Source: an uncultured Pelagibacteraceae bacterium (GTDB lineage: Bacteria; Pseudomonadota; Alphaproteobacteria; Pelagibacterales; Pelagibacteraceae). Taken from it: DNA of 64,000 nt. The stretch is from assembly GCA_902543295.1 (NCBI GenBank), contig CACBXW010000003.1, positions 62,001 to 126,000 of the forward strand, written 5' to 3'. The translations under genes and the position numbers were made by a program. Positions within the stretch are counted from its first letter, which is position 1. The number at the start of each line of letters is the position of its first letter. The notes beneath the pieces are model-generated. The model was not told the DNA's origin. It saw only the letters and a program-made list of their open reading frames with translations, and did no database searches. Below are positions 24,835-33,469 of the stretch, one piece after another.

Positions 24835-26047
24835 ATTTATAACTTACTAACTGATTTAGACCGACAGGACCTCTTGGTGGCAAGGTGTTTGTTGAAATTC
24901 CAACCTCTCCACCAAAACCAAATTCTCCTCCGTCTGCAAATTGTGTTGATGAATTTTGAATAGCAATAGAGCTTTTTACATTCTTAATAAAGAATTTTGC
25001 TGTATTTTTGTTTTTGGTTACTATTGCATCTGTATGCATAGTTCCATATTTGTTGATATGAGCAACTGCTTCTTTGACATTATTCACTAATTTAACTGAA
25101 ATAATCGGTGAAAGATGTTCTTTTGACCAAGTATTATTATTTGCAGGATATGTTTTGCCTTTAAATAATTTACTTATTTTTTTATCAGCTAAAATTTTAC
25201 AACCGCTTTTAGCTAGTGAATTTAAAATTAAATTCACTGATTTCGATTTACTTTTATGTATTAAGAGAGTTTCAGTTGCACCACATATACTAGTATTTCT
25301 CAACTTAGCATTTAATACTATTTTGTTTGCCATATTATCTTCTGCCTCTTTATCAATATATGTATGACAAATTCCTTCCAAATGACCAATAACTGGAACC
25401 TTTGAAAGTTGTTTAACTTTTTTTACTAAATTTTTTCCGCCTCGTGGTATTACAACATCAATGGAGTTTTCCATTTTTGATAATAAATAATCGACGAGTT
25501 TTCTGCTCTTGTTATTTATAAACTGGACATAATTTTCGTTTACTTTATTTTTTTTTAGAGCTTTCCTAAATAAATTTACTATAATTTTATTACTATTGTA
25601 GGCTTCGGAACCACCTCTTAATATAACAGCATTTCCAGATTTAAAACATAGTGCTGATACATCCGAAGTAACATTGGGTCTACTTTCAAATATTACACCT
25701 ATAACTCCTATTGGTATTGTAACTCTTCTAATTTCAAGTCCATTTGGCCTTTTCCATTTGGAAGTTACTTGATCTATAGGATCTTTAAAAGAAGTAATAG
25801 TTTTAACAGAGTCAATTATACTTTTTAATTTATTATTACTAAGAGTGAGTCTTTGAATTAAGTTTTCTTTTAATTTTTTTCCTCTTGCATAAAAAATATC
25901 TTTCTTATTTTCGCCAATAATTTTATTCTTATTAATCTCAATTAATTTTACAAAATCTTTTAAAACTTTATTCTTTTTTTTTGGACTAATACTTGAATTC
26001 AAAGCTTTTCTAGAATTTAATCCAATTTTTTTAAGTAGTTTACTCAT
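24800..26047 (-). CDS. proA: Gamma-glutamyl phosphate reductase
   Basis: Second enzyme of proline synthesis, making glutamate 5-semialdehyde with NADPH, 415 residues. The aldehyde-dehydrogenase-like core has IPIGVIGVIFESRPNV and ILRGGSEA. The catalytic cysteine is in RNTSICGATETLL. The C-terminal segment has GEFGFGGEVGISTNTLPPRGPVGL. It starts one base from the proB stop (shared TAATG-type junction), as expected for a proBA pair. Confidence 0.98.
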   Translation of the reverse strand: MSKLLKKIGLNSRKALNSSISPKKKNKVLKDFVKLIEINKNKIIGENKKDIFYARGKKLKENLIQRLTLSNNKLKSIIDSVKTITSFKDPIDQVTSKWKRPNGLEIRRVTIPIGVIGVIFESRPNVTSDVSALCFKSGNAVILRGGSEAYNSNKIIVNLFRKALKKNKVNENYVQFINNKSRKLVDYLLSKMENSIDVVIPRGGKNLVKKVKQLSKVPVIGHLEGICHTYIDKEAEDNMANKIVLNAKLRNTSICGATETLLIHKSKSKSVNLILNSLAKSGCKILADKKISKLFKGKTYPANNNTWSKEHLSPIISVKLVNNVKEAVAHINKYGTMHTDAIVTKNKNTAKFFIKNVKSSIAIQNSSTQFADGGEFGFGGEVGISTNTLPPRGPVGLNQLVSYKYEVYGTGQIRK

Positions 26048-27153
26048 TAAATCTTAACCATATCATCTTTATGTATAACTTCAGACTTTGTAACATAGCC
26101 TAAAAGATTACTAATTTTGTTAGAATGTTCTCCTTTTATTTTGGATATCTCATCAGATGTAAAACTGCTCAACCCTCTAGCAAATTCTTTGTTATTTTTA
26201 TCTAAAATTCTAACATGATCACCTTTAACAAATTTTCCTGAAACTTTTCTAATACCTGCAGCTAATAAACTTTTTCCATTTTTTAAAGCATTTAAAGCAC
26301 CATCATCTATAATAATTTCTCCTTTTGGAGATATAGAGCTAATTATCCATTTTTTTCTTGCATCTAATTTAGATACTTTTGGCAAAAACCATGTCCCAGA
26401 ATTATGTTCTAGTATATTTTTAATTGGTCTTTTAATTAAACCATTTGCAATTGCCATATAGCAACCCGAGACTTGACATACTTTTGCAGCATCAATTTTT
26501 GTTTTCATTCCACCAGTACCATACTCACTTGTGCTTTTACTTGAAAAATTTTCAATTTTAGAATCAATATTTTTTATTTCTTTAATCAATTTAGCATTTT
26601 TATGAATTTTTGGGTTTTTAGAATACAATCCATCAACATCAGACAATAATATTAAGCAATCTGCGCCTGATATTTGTGCAACTCTTGATGCTAATCTGTC
26701 ATTATCTCCGTATTTAATTTCAGAAGTTGCAATACTATCATTTTCATTAACAACAGGTACAAAATTAAGCTCAAATAAGTTTTCGAAAGTTCTTTTAGCA
26801 TTTATAGCTCTTCTTCTTTGTTCAGTATCTTCTAAAGTAATTAGAATTTGAGAAATATTTATTTTATTTGAGCTAAATGTCTTTTTAAAAAGATTCATTA
26901 ACTCTATTTGTCCAATTGATGCAACAGCTTGACTTTTATCAAGCTTTAAAGTTTTTTTATTTAATTGTAATTTTTTACACCCTAAAGCAATTGCTCCAGA
27001 ACTCACTATAACAATGTTCTTTTTAAGTTTTTGTAACTCTTCAATATCTTTAGCAAATTCCAAAAGCCATTTTTCTCTAATAATTTTATTGTCATTTATT
27101 AATAAAGATGAACCTATTTTTATTACTACAGTTTTGGAGTCCTTAAGATACAT
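26047..27153 (-). CDS. proB: Glutamate 5-kinase
   Basis: First enzyme of proline synthesis, 368 residues. The amino-acid kinase domain starts with VVIKIGSSLL and includes VSSGAIALG, NENDSIA and the GTGGMKTKIDAAK motif. A C-terminal PUA domain follows (GEIIIDDGALNALK...SLLAAGIRKVSGKF). It is translationally linked to proA. It overlaps obg by 11 bases, continuing the rplU-rpmA-obg operon into proline synthesis, an arrangement known in other bacteria. Confidence 0.98.
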   Translation of the reverse strand: MYLKDSKTVVIKIGSSLLINDNKIIREKWLLEFAKDIEELQKLKKNIVIVSSGAIALGCKKLQLNKKTLKLDKSQAVASIGQIELMNLFKKTFSSNKINISQILITLEDTEQRRRAINAKRTFENLFELNFVPVVNENDSIATSEIKYGDNDRLASRVAQISGADCLILLSDVDGLYSKNPKIHKNAKLIKEIKNIDSKIENFSSKSTSEYGTGGMKTKIDAAKVCQVSGCYMAIANGLIKRPIKNILEHNSGTWFLPKVSKLDARKKWIISSISPKGEIIIDDGALNALKNGKSLLAAGIRKVSGKFVKGDHVRILDKNNKEFARGLSSFTSDEISKIKGEHSNKISNLLGYVTKSEVIHKDDMVKI

Positions 27154-28126
27154 AGTTTACCAACTTTGACTTTATATCTGATACTGATTTTTTATCCATT
27201 GTTGACATTAAAAAGATATTTTTTTTTAATTTATTCTTGAGTTTTTTTATCTTCTCTTTTTTTTCCTCTTCATCAATTAAGTCAGTTTTATTTAAAACTA
27301 CTATTTCTTTTTTTTTAACTAAATCTTTACTGTATTTTGATAATTCTTTTCTGACTTGATTGTAAGAAATAAATAAATCATCTTCAGTTATATCTATTAA
27401 ATGCAGCAAAGTTTTGCACCTTTCTATATGTTTTAAAAACTTTATTCCAAGACCAGTTCCGGTATGAGCACCCTCAATTAAGCCTGGTATATCTGCTAAA
27501 GTAACTTCTTTATCATCATAACTAGCAACACCAAGATTTGGATTAATTGTAGTAAATTTATAGTTTGCTATTTTTGGATTTGCACTTGTCATTGATGCAA
27601 GCAAGCTGGATTTCCCAGCATTGGGCAATCCTATGATACCGATATCAGCAATTGTTTTTAGTTGAAGCCAAATCCAAAATTCCTCTCCTTGACCCCCTTT
27701 TGTAAATTTCTTTGGGGCTCTATTGGTTGAGGACTTAAATCTTGTATTTCCAAATCCTCCTTTACCTCCGCTTGCTACTAAAAATTCCTCTTTCTGACTT
27801 TTAAAATCATAAATAAGTGTTTTATTATCTTCTTCAAATACTTGTGTTCCTAAAGGTACTTTTAAATATAAATCTTCACCACCTTTCCCAGTTTTGTTTT
27901 TTCCACTGCCATCCTTTCCTCTTTCAGCTTTGAAGTGTTGTTGATACCTGTAATCAATCAAAGTATTAAGATTTCTTTCACTAATAAGAATTACAGATCC
28001 TCCTTTCCCTCCATCGCCGCCATCAGGGCCACCAAACTCTACAAATTTTTCCCTACGAAAACTTGGAGATCCCGACCCTCCGTTGCCAGCTTTTACATAT
28101 ATCTTAACTTGATCTAGAAATTTCAT
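27143..28126 (-). CDS. obgE: GTPase Obg/CgtA
   Basis: Ribosome-assembly GTPase, 327 residues. The glycine-rich Obg fold fills 1-155 (KAGNGGSGSPSFRREK, GGPDGGDGGKGG). The G domain has G1 GLPNAGKS (166-173), DIPGLIEGAHTGTGLG and NKTDL. It stops after the G domain, so it lacks the optional C-terminal OCT domain. It lies directly downstream of rpmA, the classic L21-L27-Obg order. Confidence 0.98.
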   Translation of the reverse strand: MKFLDQVKIYVKAGNGGSGSPSFRREKFVEFGGPDGGDGGKGGSVILISERNLNTLIDYRYQQHFKAERGKDGSGKNKTGKGGEDLYLKVPLGTQVFEEDNKTLIYDFKSQKEEFLVASGGKGGFGNTRFKSSTNRAPKKFTKGGQGEEFWIWLQLKTIADIGIIGLPNAGKSSLLASMTSANPKIANYKFTTINPNLGVASYDDKEVTLADIPGLIEGAHTGTGLGIKFLKHIERCKTLLHLIDITEDDLFISYNQVRKELSKYSKDLVKKKEIVVLNKTDLIDEEEKKEKIKKLKNKLKKNIFLMSTMDKKSVSDIKSKLVNYVS

Positions 28127-28153
28127 ATAACAACTATGTGAGTGTTGTATCTA

Positions 28154-28408
28154 TTAATTTGGCTTTACAGAAACGTAAGTTCTATCAGATTTTGATTTTT
28201 TAAACTCTACTTTACCTTTAACAACTGAAAATATCGAATGGTCTTTACCCATACCAACATTTTCTCCAGGAAATATTTTAGTTCCCCTTTGTCTTACAAT
28301 AATGTTGCCAGGCACAACCATCTCGCCACCATATTTTTTCACACCAAGTCTACGACCTGCACTATCTCTTCCGTTTCTTGACGATCCACCTGCTTTTTTC
28401 GTTGCCAT
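28154..28408 (-). CDS. rpmA: 50S ribosomal protein L27
   Basis: Peptidyl-transferase-centre protein, 84 residues. The family N-terminus [20 protein letters not shown] is followed by [18 protein letters not shown] and [13 protein letters not shown]. No extra processed N-terminal leader of the Firmicutes type is present. It sits 10 bases after rplU and 27 bases before obg. Confidence 0.99.
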   Translation of the reverse strand: MATKKAGGSSRNGRDSAGRRLGVKKYGGEMVVPGNIIVRQRGTKIFPGENVGMGKDHSIFSVVKGKVEFKKSKSDRTYVSVKPN

Positions 28409-28418
28409 AAATTACTTT

Positions 28419-28820
28419 TTATTTAGCTGCTTCCTTAGTTTCAACTGTTTTTTTTGATGGTATTTCTTTTCTTTTTTCTGCTTCAGAAATAACTTTACCA
28501 TCTTTTGAATAGATTTTACTTATTCTTACCATTGTAAATTTTTGTCTATGACCATTTTTCCTTCTCGAATTTTGCCTTCTCCTTTTTTTAAAAATAAGAA
28601 CTGTTCTATTTTTTCCATTTTTTATTAATTCAGCTTCAACTTTAGCTCCACTAATTGTCGGCTCTCCTAACTCTAAATTTTTATCATCTCCGTAAGCTAG
28701 TATTTCATTAAACTCTATATTTGAATTTTCTTTCGAATCTTCGAGCTTTTCAACTTTGAGAATCTCTCCAGCTTTCACTTTATACTGTTTACCACCTGTT
28801 TGAATTACTGCGAATGACAT
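28419..28820 (-). CDS. rplU: 50S ribosomal protein L21
   Basis: Large-subunit protein of 133 residues. The first 103 follow the family (FAVIQTGGKQYKV, GAKVEAELI, FKKRRRQNSRRKNGHRQ, TMVRISKI). They are followed by a K/E-rich tail of about 30 residues that short L21 proteins lack. It is the first gene of the nine-gene minus-strand operon ending in rppH. A good promoter match lies just upstream. Confidence 0.98.
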   Translation of the reverse strand: MSFAVIQTGGKQYKVKAGEILKVEKLEDSKENSNIEFNEILAYGDDKNLELGEPTISGAKVEAELIKNGKNRTVLIFKKRRRQNSRRKNGHRQKFTMVRISKIYSKDGKVISEAEKRKEIPSKKTVETKEAAK

Positions 28821-28846
28821 AGTTAGCCCTAATTTTTATAGTCAGC

Positions 28847-28874
28847 AATATAGTCTGGGTTACATCATAGTCAA
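28847..28874 (-). promoter_or_regulatory. Promoter of the rplU-rpmA-obg-proBA operon
   Basis: On the minus strand TTGACT (28874-28869) and TATATT (28852-28847) are 16 bases apart, each one mismatch from consensus. The expected start near 28840 leaves a leader of about 20 bases containing a GGGCTA purine run before the rplU ATG at 28820. It lies in the 64-bp gap between gloB and rplU. Confidence 0.65.
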
Positions 28875-28884
28875 GGTTAATAAC

Positions 28885-29604
28885 TTAGAAATTATCCTTT
28901 AAATCCCTCAATTTTTTGAAATTTTCTAGATCGTTTGACTTAAGAAAAATGTTACAATTAAGTTCCTCACCAATCGTTGATGGCATACTAGTTTTACCTT
29001 GTTTAATTTTTTCTTTAATTTCTTTAATTTTGTTTAGTAATTCATTGTTATTTGAATCTTGTGCTAAACAAAATTCAGAATTCTTTAAAGTATATTCATG
29101 TCCACAATAAATTTTTGTATCTTTATCTAAATTTTTTAAAACTTGTAGTGAGTTGTACATTTGCTCATAACTCCCTTCAAAAATTCTTCCACATCCCATA
29201 GAGAATAAAGTATCTCCTGTAAAAATTAACTTATTTTTAAAAAAATGAAAACAGATATGACCTATTGTATGGCCAGGGACATGATATATTTTTGCTTCAA
29301 AAATATCCTTCTTCCAAATTTCACCATCACTTAAGCAAATATCAATTTGAGGTATTCTATTTTTATCTCCAATATAACCTATTACTTCTGCATTAAATTT
29401 TTTTTTTAATTCTTCATTCCCGCCAACATGGTCATGATGATGATGAGTATTTAATATATATTTTAAACTTAGTTTATTTTTCTGTAAATAATTTATAATT
29501 GGATCTGCTTCACCAGGATCAACAACACAACAATTTCTATTAGCTTCATTAATTAAAATGTAAGAAAAATTATCTTCCAGACACTTAATAATTTCTACTT
29601 TCAT
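28885..29604 (-). CDS. gloB: Hydroxyacylglutathione hydrolase (glyoxalase II)
   Basis: Metallo-beta-lactamase-fold thioesterase of 239 residues that hydrolyses lactoylglutathione. Metal ligands are visible in THHHHDHVGG, PGHTIGHICF, FTGDTLFSMGCGRIFEG and CGHEYT. The C-terminal segment is typical of the family (MPSTIGEE, FLK). It starts one base after the metW stop on the minus strand, so it is probably co-transcribed with metX-metW. Confidence 0.95.
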   Translation of the reverse strand: MKVEIIKCLEDNFSYILINEANRNCCVVDPGEADPIINYLQKNKLSLKYILNTHHHHDHVGGNEELKKKFNAEVIGYIGDKNRIPQIDICLSDGEIWKKDIFEAKIYHVPGHTIGHICFHFFKNKLIFTGDTLFSMGCGRIFEGSYEQMYNSLQVLKNLDKDTKIYCGHEYTLKNSEFCLAQDSNNNELLNKIKEIKEKIKQGKTSMPSTIGEELNCNIFLKSNDLENFKKLRDLKDNF

Positions 29605-30201
29605 TTAACTTTCTATTAAAAATATACCTAAATGAGAGTCAAGATTTTTATAATTTAAATTTGATTTATTTATTTCTGAAATTCGACTTTTTTTTAAAGC
29701 GATAGACTTAAATATTTTAATATTCTTACTACTGCAAAAATTATAAAAATCTTTAATTGTGCACATATGTAAATTTGGTGTATTGTACCATTCATGAGGT
29801 AAATTCTCTGTTACAGGCATTGTGCCTTTAAACAATAATTGTAGTCTAACTCTCCAGTAACCAAAATTAGGTATAGTAACAATTACTTTTTTTCCTACTT
29901 TTAGTAATTCATTAATTACTAATTCAGGATTAAGAAAAGCTTGTAATGTTTGGCTTAAAATAACGTAATCAAAAGACGATTTAGGAAATTGTTTTAAATC
30001 GCTTTCAGCATTCCCCTCAATTACAGTTAATCCTTTTGATAAACAATTTTGAACTTTTTCTTTAGAGATTTCTAGTCCACGAATATCTTTAGTTTTGTTT
30101 TCTTGTAAAAATTTCATCAAGTCTCCATTGCCACAACCGACATCTAGAACTCTAGTATTTTCCTCAATCAAATTAGATATAATGTTAAATTCTTCTTTCA
30201 T
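29605..30201 (-). CDS. metW: Methionine biosynthesis protein MetW
   Basis: SAM-methyltransferase-like protein of 198 residues, with motif I VLDVGCGNGDLMKFL (about 18-32) and the family-specific NFGYWRVRLQLLFKGTMPVT and PHEWYNTPNLHMCTIKDF. MetW partners MetX in alphaproteobacteria and is reported to support homoserine acetyltransferase activity. It overlaps metX by 17 bases, the usual metX-metW order. Confidence 0.95.
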   Translation of the reverse strand: MKEEFNIISNLIEENTRVLDVGCGNGDLMKFLQENKTKDIRGLEISKEKVQNCLSKGLTVIEGNAESDLKQFPKSSFDYVILSQTLQAFLNPELVINELLKVGKKVIVTIPNFGYWRVRLQLLFKGTMPVTENLPHEWYNTPNLHMCTIKDFYNFCSSKNIKIFKSIALKKSRISEINKSNLNYKNLDSHLGIFLIES

Positions 30202-31318
30202 TTATAACTTTGTAGGTTGAATTAATATAATCGCCAAGTGTCTTTAGGAAACTTGGAACATCGAGCAAAAATGAGTCATGCCCCTTATCAGATTCTATTT
30301 CTACAAATCCGACATCTGCACCAATAGAATTTAGTGCTATAACTATTTCTCTATTCTCCGATGTTGGATACAACCAATCTGATGTAAATGATATTACAAA
30401 AAATTTTGTTTTAGTTTCTTTGAATGCATCAGATAAGTTTCCTTTGTACTGTTTGGATAAGTCAAAATAATCCATTGCACGAGTTATATATAAATAACTA
30501 TTAGCATCAAATCTATCAACAAACACAGATCCTTGGTATCTAAGATAACTCTCAATTTGAAAATCTGCCTCAAATCCATATCTTAGGCTATCCCTATCTT
30601 GCAATTTTCTTCCAAATTTTTCCTGCAATCCTTTTTCAGAAAGATAAGTAATATGTGCTGCCATTCTTGCTACCGCTAATCCTTTGTCAGGATTTAATTT
30701 GTAATTACTATAAAATCCATTTTCCCACTTACTGTCAGCCATAATTGCCTGTCTTCCTAATTCATTAAACGCTATGTTTTGTGCCGAGTGACTAGATGTG
30801 CAAGCAATCGGTATTGCAAGTTTTGCTTTATCTGGAAAATTGGCAACAAATTGAAGTACTTGCATTCCACCCATTGAACCACCTACTACAGCAAAAAGTT
30901 TTTCAATTTCTAAATATTTAATTAGCTCATATTGAGCGTTAACCATGTCGTTAATAGTTATAATTGGAAAATCAGTTCCTATTTGTTTACCAGTGGACTC
31001 ATTTATTGTGCTAGGTCCGTAAGATCCCATGCAGCCTCCAATAACGTTTGCACAAATCACAAAAAATTTATTTGTATCAATTGGCTTATTTTCTCCAACA
31101 ACATAACTCCACCAACCATCTTTATTAGTTATTGGGTTTTTTCCAGAAACATATTGATCTCCAGTCAAAGCATGGAAAACTAATATTGCATTACTTTTTT
31201 CACTGTTTAATTCCCCATATGTCTCATATGCTATTGGAAAGTTATTAATTTCCTTACCACAATCCAATTTAAGGGGATCTGATATAATTATTTTTTTTGT
31301 ATCAATATTCTTATTCAT
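30185..31318 (-). CDS. metX: Homoserine O-acetyltransferase
   Basis: Acylates homoserine at the entry to methionine synthesis; alpha/beta-hydrolase fold, 377 residues. Signatures are AYETYGELNSEKSNAILVFHALTGD (near 29-53), the nucleophile serine in VVGGSMGGMQVL, and the acid/histidine region DWLYPTSE...SDKGHDSFLLD. The start is the ATG at 31318, which overlaps the stop of a 13-codon upstream ORF (ATGA). A SAM-II aptamer occupies the leader, so expression should fall when SAM is plentiful. Confidence 0.97.
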   Translation of the reverse strand: MNKNIDTKKIIISDPLKLDCGKEINNFPIAYETYGELNSEKSNAILVFHALTGDQYVSGKNPITNKDGWWSYVVGENKPIDTNKFFVICANVIGGCMGSYGPSTINESTGKQIGTDFPIITINDMVNAQYELIKYLEIEKLFAVVGGSMGGMQVLQFVANFPDKAKLAIPIACTSSHSAQNIAFNELGRQAIMADSKWENGFYSNYKLNPDKGLAVARMAAHITYLSEKGLQEKFGRKLQDRDSLRYGFEADFQIESYLRYQGSVFVDRFDANSYLYITRAMDYFDLSKQYKGNLSDAFKETKTKFFVISFTSDWLYPTSENREIVIALNSIGADVGFVEIESDKGHDSFLLDVPSFLKTLGDYINSTYKVINERRI

Positions 31319-31356
31319 AATAATTGTACTGATTGAATTGTGAGAAAAAAAAACAT
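31316..31356 (-). CDS. Putative 13-codon upstream ORF in the metX leader
   Basis: On the minus strand an ATG at 31356-31354 lies directly after the conserved GCTAAA of the SAM-II aptamer and opens a frame reading MFFFLTIQSVQLL. It ends in a TGA that overlaps the metX ATG as ATGA. No clear Shine-Dalgarno sequence precedes metX itself. Translation of this ORF is unproven; its position could couple aptamer state to metX translation. Confidence 0.3.
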
Positions 31357-31403
31357 TTTAGCGGTTTTTTTATAGCGCTCGCAATTCAGTATAAATCAGC
31401 GCA
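31350..31403 (-). ncRNA. SAM-II riboswitch aptamer upstream of metX
   Basis: Read on the minus strand, this matches the SAM-II pseudoknot aptamer. P1 is GCGCT (31402-31398) pairing with AGCGC (31379-31375), enclosing the conserved GATTTA (31397-31392) and AATTGC (31386-31381). An A-rich linker then leads to the conserved GCTAAAA (31362-31356). This is the pattern of the known marine metX SAM-II RNA. A predicted promoter places the transcript start at its 5' edge. Here the 3' part lacks the purine-rich ribosome-binding stretch I recall in the reference. Confidence 0.88.
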
Positions 31404-31408
31404 TGCAG

Positions 31409-31437
31409 CTTTTACTTCAAAGGAATTTATATGTCAA
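31409..31437 (-). promoter_or_regulatory. Promoter for the metX-metW-gloB transcript
   Basis: On the minus strand a perfect TTGACA (31437-31432) and TAAAAG (31414-31409, 4 of 6) are separated by 17 bases. The expected start at about 31402 coincides with the first base of the SAM-II P1 stem, which supports both calls. Confidence 0.6.
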
Positions 31438-31499
31438 ATATTGATCAATTAATTATTGTTTTATCTAGTTAAAAGACTATTTATAGTAAAATATTTACT

Positions 31500-32582
31500 A
31501 TGACATTGCCAAGATTTAAAAACATAAAATTACAGAGTTACAAACCAGGAAAATCCTTATTGGCTGGTAATAAAAATATTATTAAGTTATCTGCAAATGA
31601 ATCTGCTTTAGGTGTCAGTAAAAATGTCGAAAAAATTGTTAAGTCTAAATTTGATTTATCAAAATATCCAGACAGTAAATTTACGGAATTAACACAAAAA
31701 ATATCAAAGAAGTATGGTTGTGATAAATCCAAGATAATTTGTGGCTCTGGTTCTGACGAAGTAATTCAAATGCTTTGTCAATTGTTCCTTAGAGAAAATG
31801 ATGAAGTTGTTGTTCCTCAGTACAGTTTCCTCATGTATAGGATATACTCCAAAATCGTTGGGGCAAATGTAAAATTAGCTAAAGAAATTAATTTTAAAGT
31901 TTCAGTTAAAGAAATTCTTAAAAAGACATCAAAAAAAACAAAAATTGTTTTTATTGCAAATCCAAATAATCCAACAGGCACTTACTTAACAAAAAACGAG
32001 CTATTAGACTTAAGGAGAAGATTAAATAAAAATATTTTATTGGTTGTTGATGATGCATATTTTGAATATATGAAGAATAAAGATTACAAATCTGGAATTG
32101 AGTTATTTAAAAACTCTAAAAATGTATTTACTTTAAGAACATTTTCAAAAATCTATGGTCTAGCTTCATTAAGGATAGGCTGGGGATACGGTGATAAATC
32201 TATAATTAAAGAATTATATAAAATTAAACCACCTTTTAACGTAAATAAATTTGCTCAAATTTGTGCCGTTGAATCACTTAAAGATGATAAATTTGTTAAA
32301 AAGTCAGTAATACATAATCTTAAATGGTGCAAAAAAATTAAAAATGAGATGTTAAAATATAATATTGGTACAAACAAAATATCTGGAAATTTCTTTTTGT
32401 TAGATTTCAAAAAAGCAAAATTTACCGCAGACACAACTTTAAAAAAATTACAGAAATATGGAATTATACTAAGAGAAATGAATTCATATGGCATAAAAAA
32501 TTGTCTAAGACTTACAATTGGCAACACAAAAGAAAACCAAATATTCCTTAAAAGAATGAATACTATTTTTAAAAATGTTTAA
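31500..32582 (+). CDS. hisC: Histidinol-phosphate/aromatic aminotransferase
   Basis: PLP-dependent class I/II aminotransferase of 360 residues. SANESALG near the N-terminus, GSGSDEVIQ, ANPNNPTG, DDAYFEY, and the PLP-lysine segment TFSKIYGLASLRIGWG are all family features. It could act on histidinol phosphate, on aromatic keto acids, or both. Its 8-base overlap with a prephenate dehydrogenase gene suggests use in tyrosine/phenylalanine synthesis. Confidence 0.88.
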   Translation: MTLPRFKNIKLQSYKPGKSLLAGNKNIIKLSANESALGVSKNVEKIVKSKFDLSKYPDSKFTELTQKISKKYGCDKSKIICGSGSDEVIQMLCQLFLRENDEVVVPQYSFLMYRIYSKIVGANVKLAKEINFKVSVKEILKKTSKKTKIVFIANPNNPTGTYLTKNELLDLRRRLNKNILLVVDDAYFEYMKNKDYKSGIELFKNSKNVFTLRTFSKIYGLASLRIGWGYGDKSIIKELYKIKPPFNVNKFAQICAVESLKDDKFVKKSVIHNLKWCKKIKNEMLKYNIGTNKISGNFFLLDFKKAKFTADTTLKKLQKYGIILREMNSYGIKNCLRLTIGNTKENQIFLKRMNTIFKNV

Positions 32583-33468
32583 TAATATTCTTATTATTGG
32601 TTGCGGATTAATAGGCTCATCAATATTAAAGGCTTCAATACAAAAAAAAATTTCTAAAAATTTTTTTGTATTTGAAAAGTCTAAAAAATATAGATCTATT
32701 ATTAAAAAATTTAACAAAAAAATTAAATTTTTAACAAGGTTAGATAAAAATTTAAATAAAATTGATCTTGTGATTTTAAGCACTCCTATGAGTGAATATC
32801 CTAAATTTTTTTCGTCATTAAATAAAAATCTCAATCATAATTCAATTATAACTGACGTTGGTTCAACAAAAAAAAATCTAATTTCTTTAAAAAAAAAAAA
32901 ATTATCAAAAAATCTTGATTGGGTGATGAGTCATCCTATCTCAGGATCCGAAGTTAGTGGGCCCAAATATAGTAATGCTACTTTGTTCAAAAACAAGTGG
33001 TGCATAATAATAAAAGATAAAAATGTTCTAAAACAAAAAAAAGTAGAGAGATTTTGGAAATCTTTAGGATCTAAAATAATTATTATGAACCCTGATGATC
33101 ATGATAAAATTTTTTCAGTCACTAGCCATCTTCCTCACTTGATTGCTTACAATTTAATAAAAACCGCTCAGGATTTTCAGAAAAAAAAGAATAAAAATTT
33201 GATTAAATTTAGTGCAGGTGGGTTAAGAGATTTCTCAAGAATTGCTGCTTCCAACGAAATAATGTGGAGAGACATATTTTTCGAGAATAAAACTAATATG
33301 ATTGAAGCAATAAATCTTTTTATGAAAAATTTAAAAGATTTTAAGAAGAATATAAGTAAGGAAGAAAATTCAAAGATAATAAAAAAATTAATCAATTCAA
33401 AAGTAGTAAGAAAGCAGATAATTTCTCAAAAACAAGATATTTCTAAACCTGATTTTGGTCGAGAGTAA
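32575..33468 (+). CDS. tyrA: Prephenate/arogenate dehydrogenase family protein
   Basis: A 297-residue NAD(P)-dependent dehydrogenase for tyrosine synthesis. The dinucleotide motif IIGCGLIGSSIL is at 5-16, then VILSTPMSEY and the substrate region DVGSTKKN, SHPISGSEVSGP, VTSHLPHLIAYNL and FSAGGLRDFSRIAASN. Lysine-rich, AT-driven composition is seen throughout. It is translated with the upstream aminotransferase. Prephenate and arogenate specificity cannot be separated here. Confidence 0.9.
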   Translation: MFNNILIIGCGLIGSSILKASIQKKISKNFFVFEKSKKYRSIIKKFNKKIKFLTRLDKNLNKIDLVILSTPMSEYPKFFSSLNKNLNHNSIITDVGSTKKNLISLKKKKLSKNLDWVMSHPISGSEVSGPKYSNATLFKNKWCIIIKDKNVLKQKKVERFWKSLGSKIIIMNPDDHDKIFSVTSHLPHLIAYNLIKTAQDFQKKKNKNLIKFSAGGLRDFSRIAASNEIMWRDIFFENKTNMIEAINLFMKNLKDFKKNISKEENSKIIKKLINSKVVRKQIISQKQDISKPDFGRE

Positions 33469-33469
33469 T

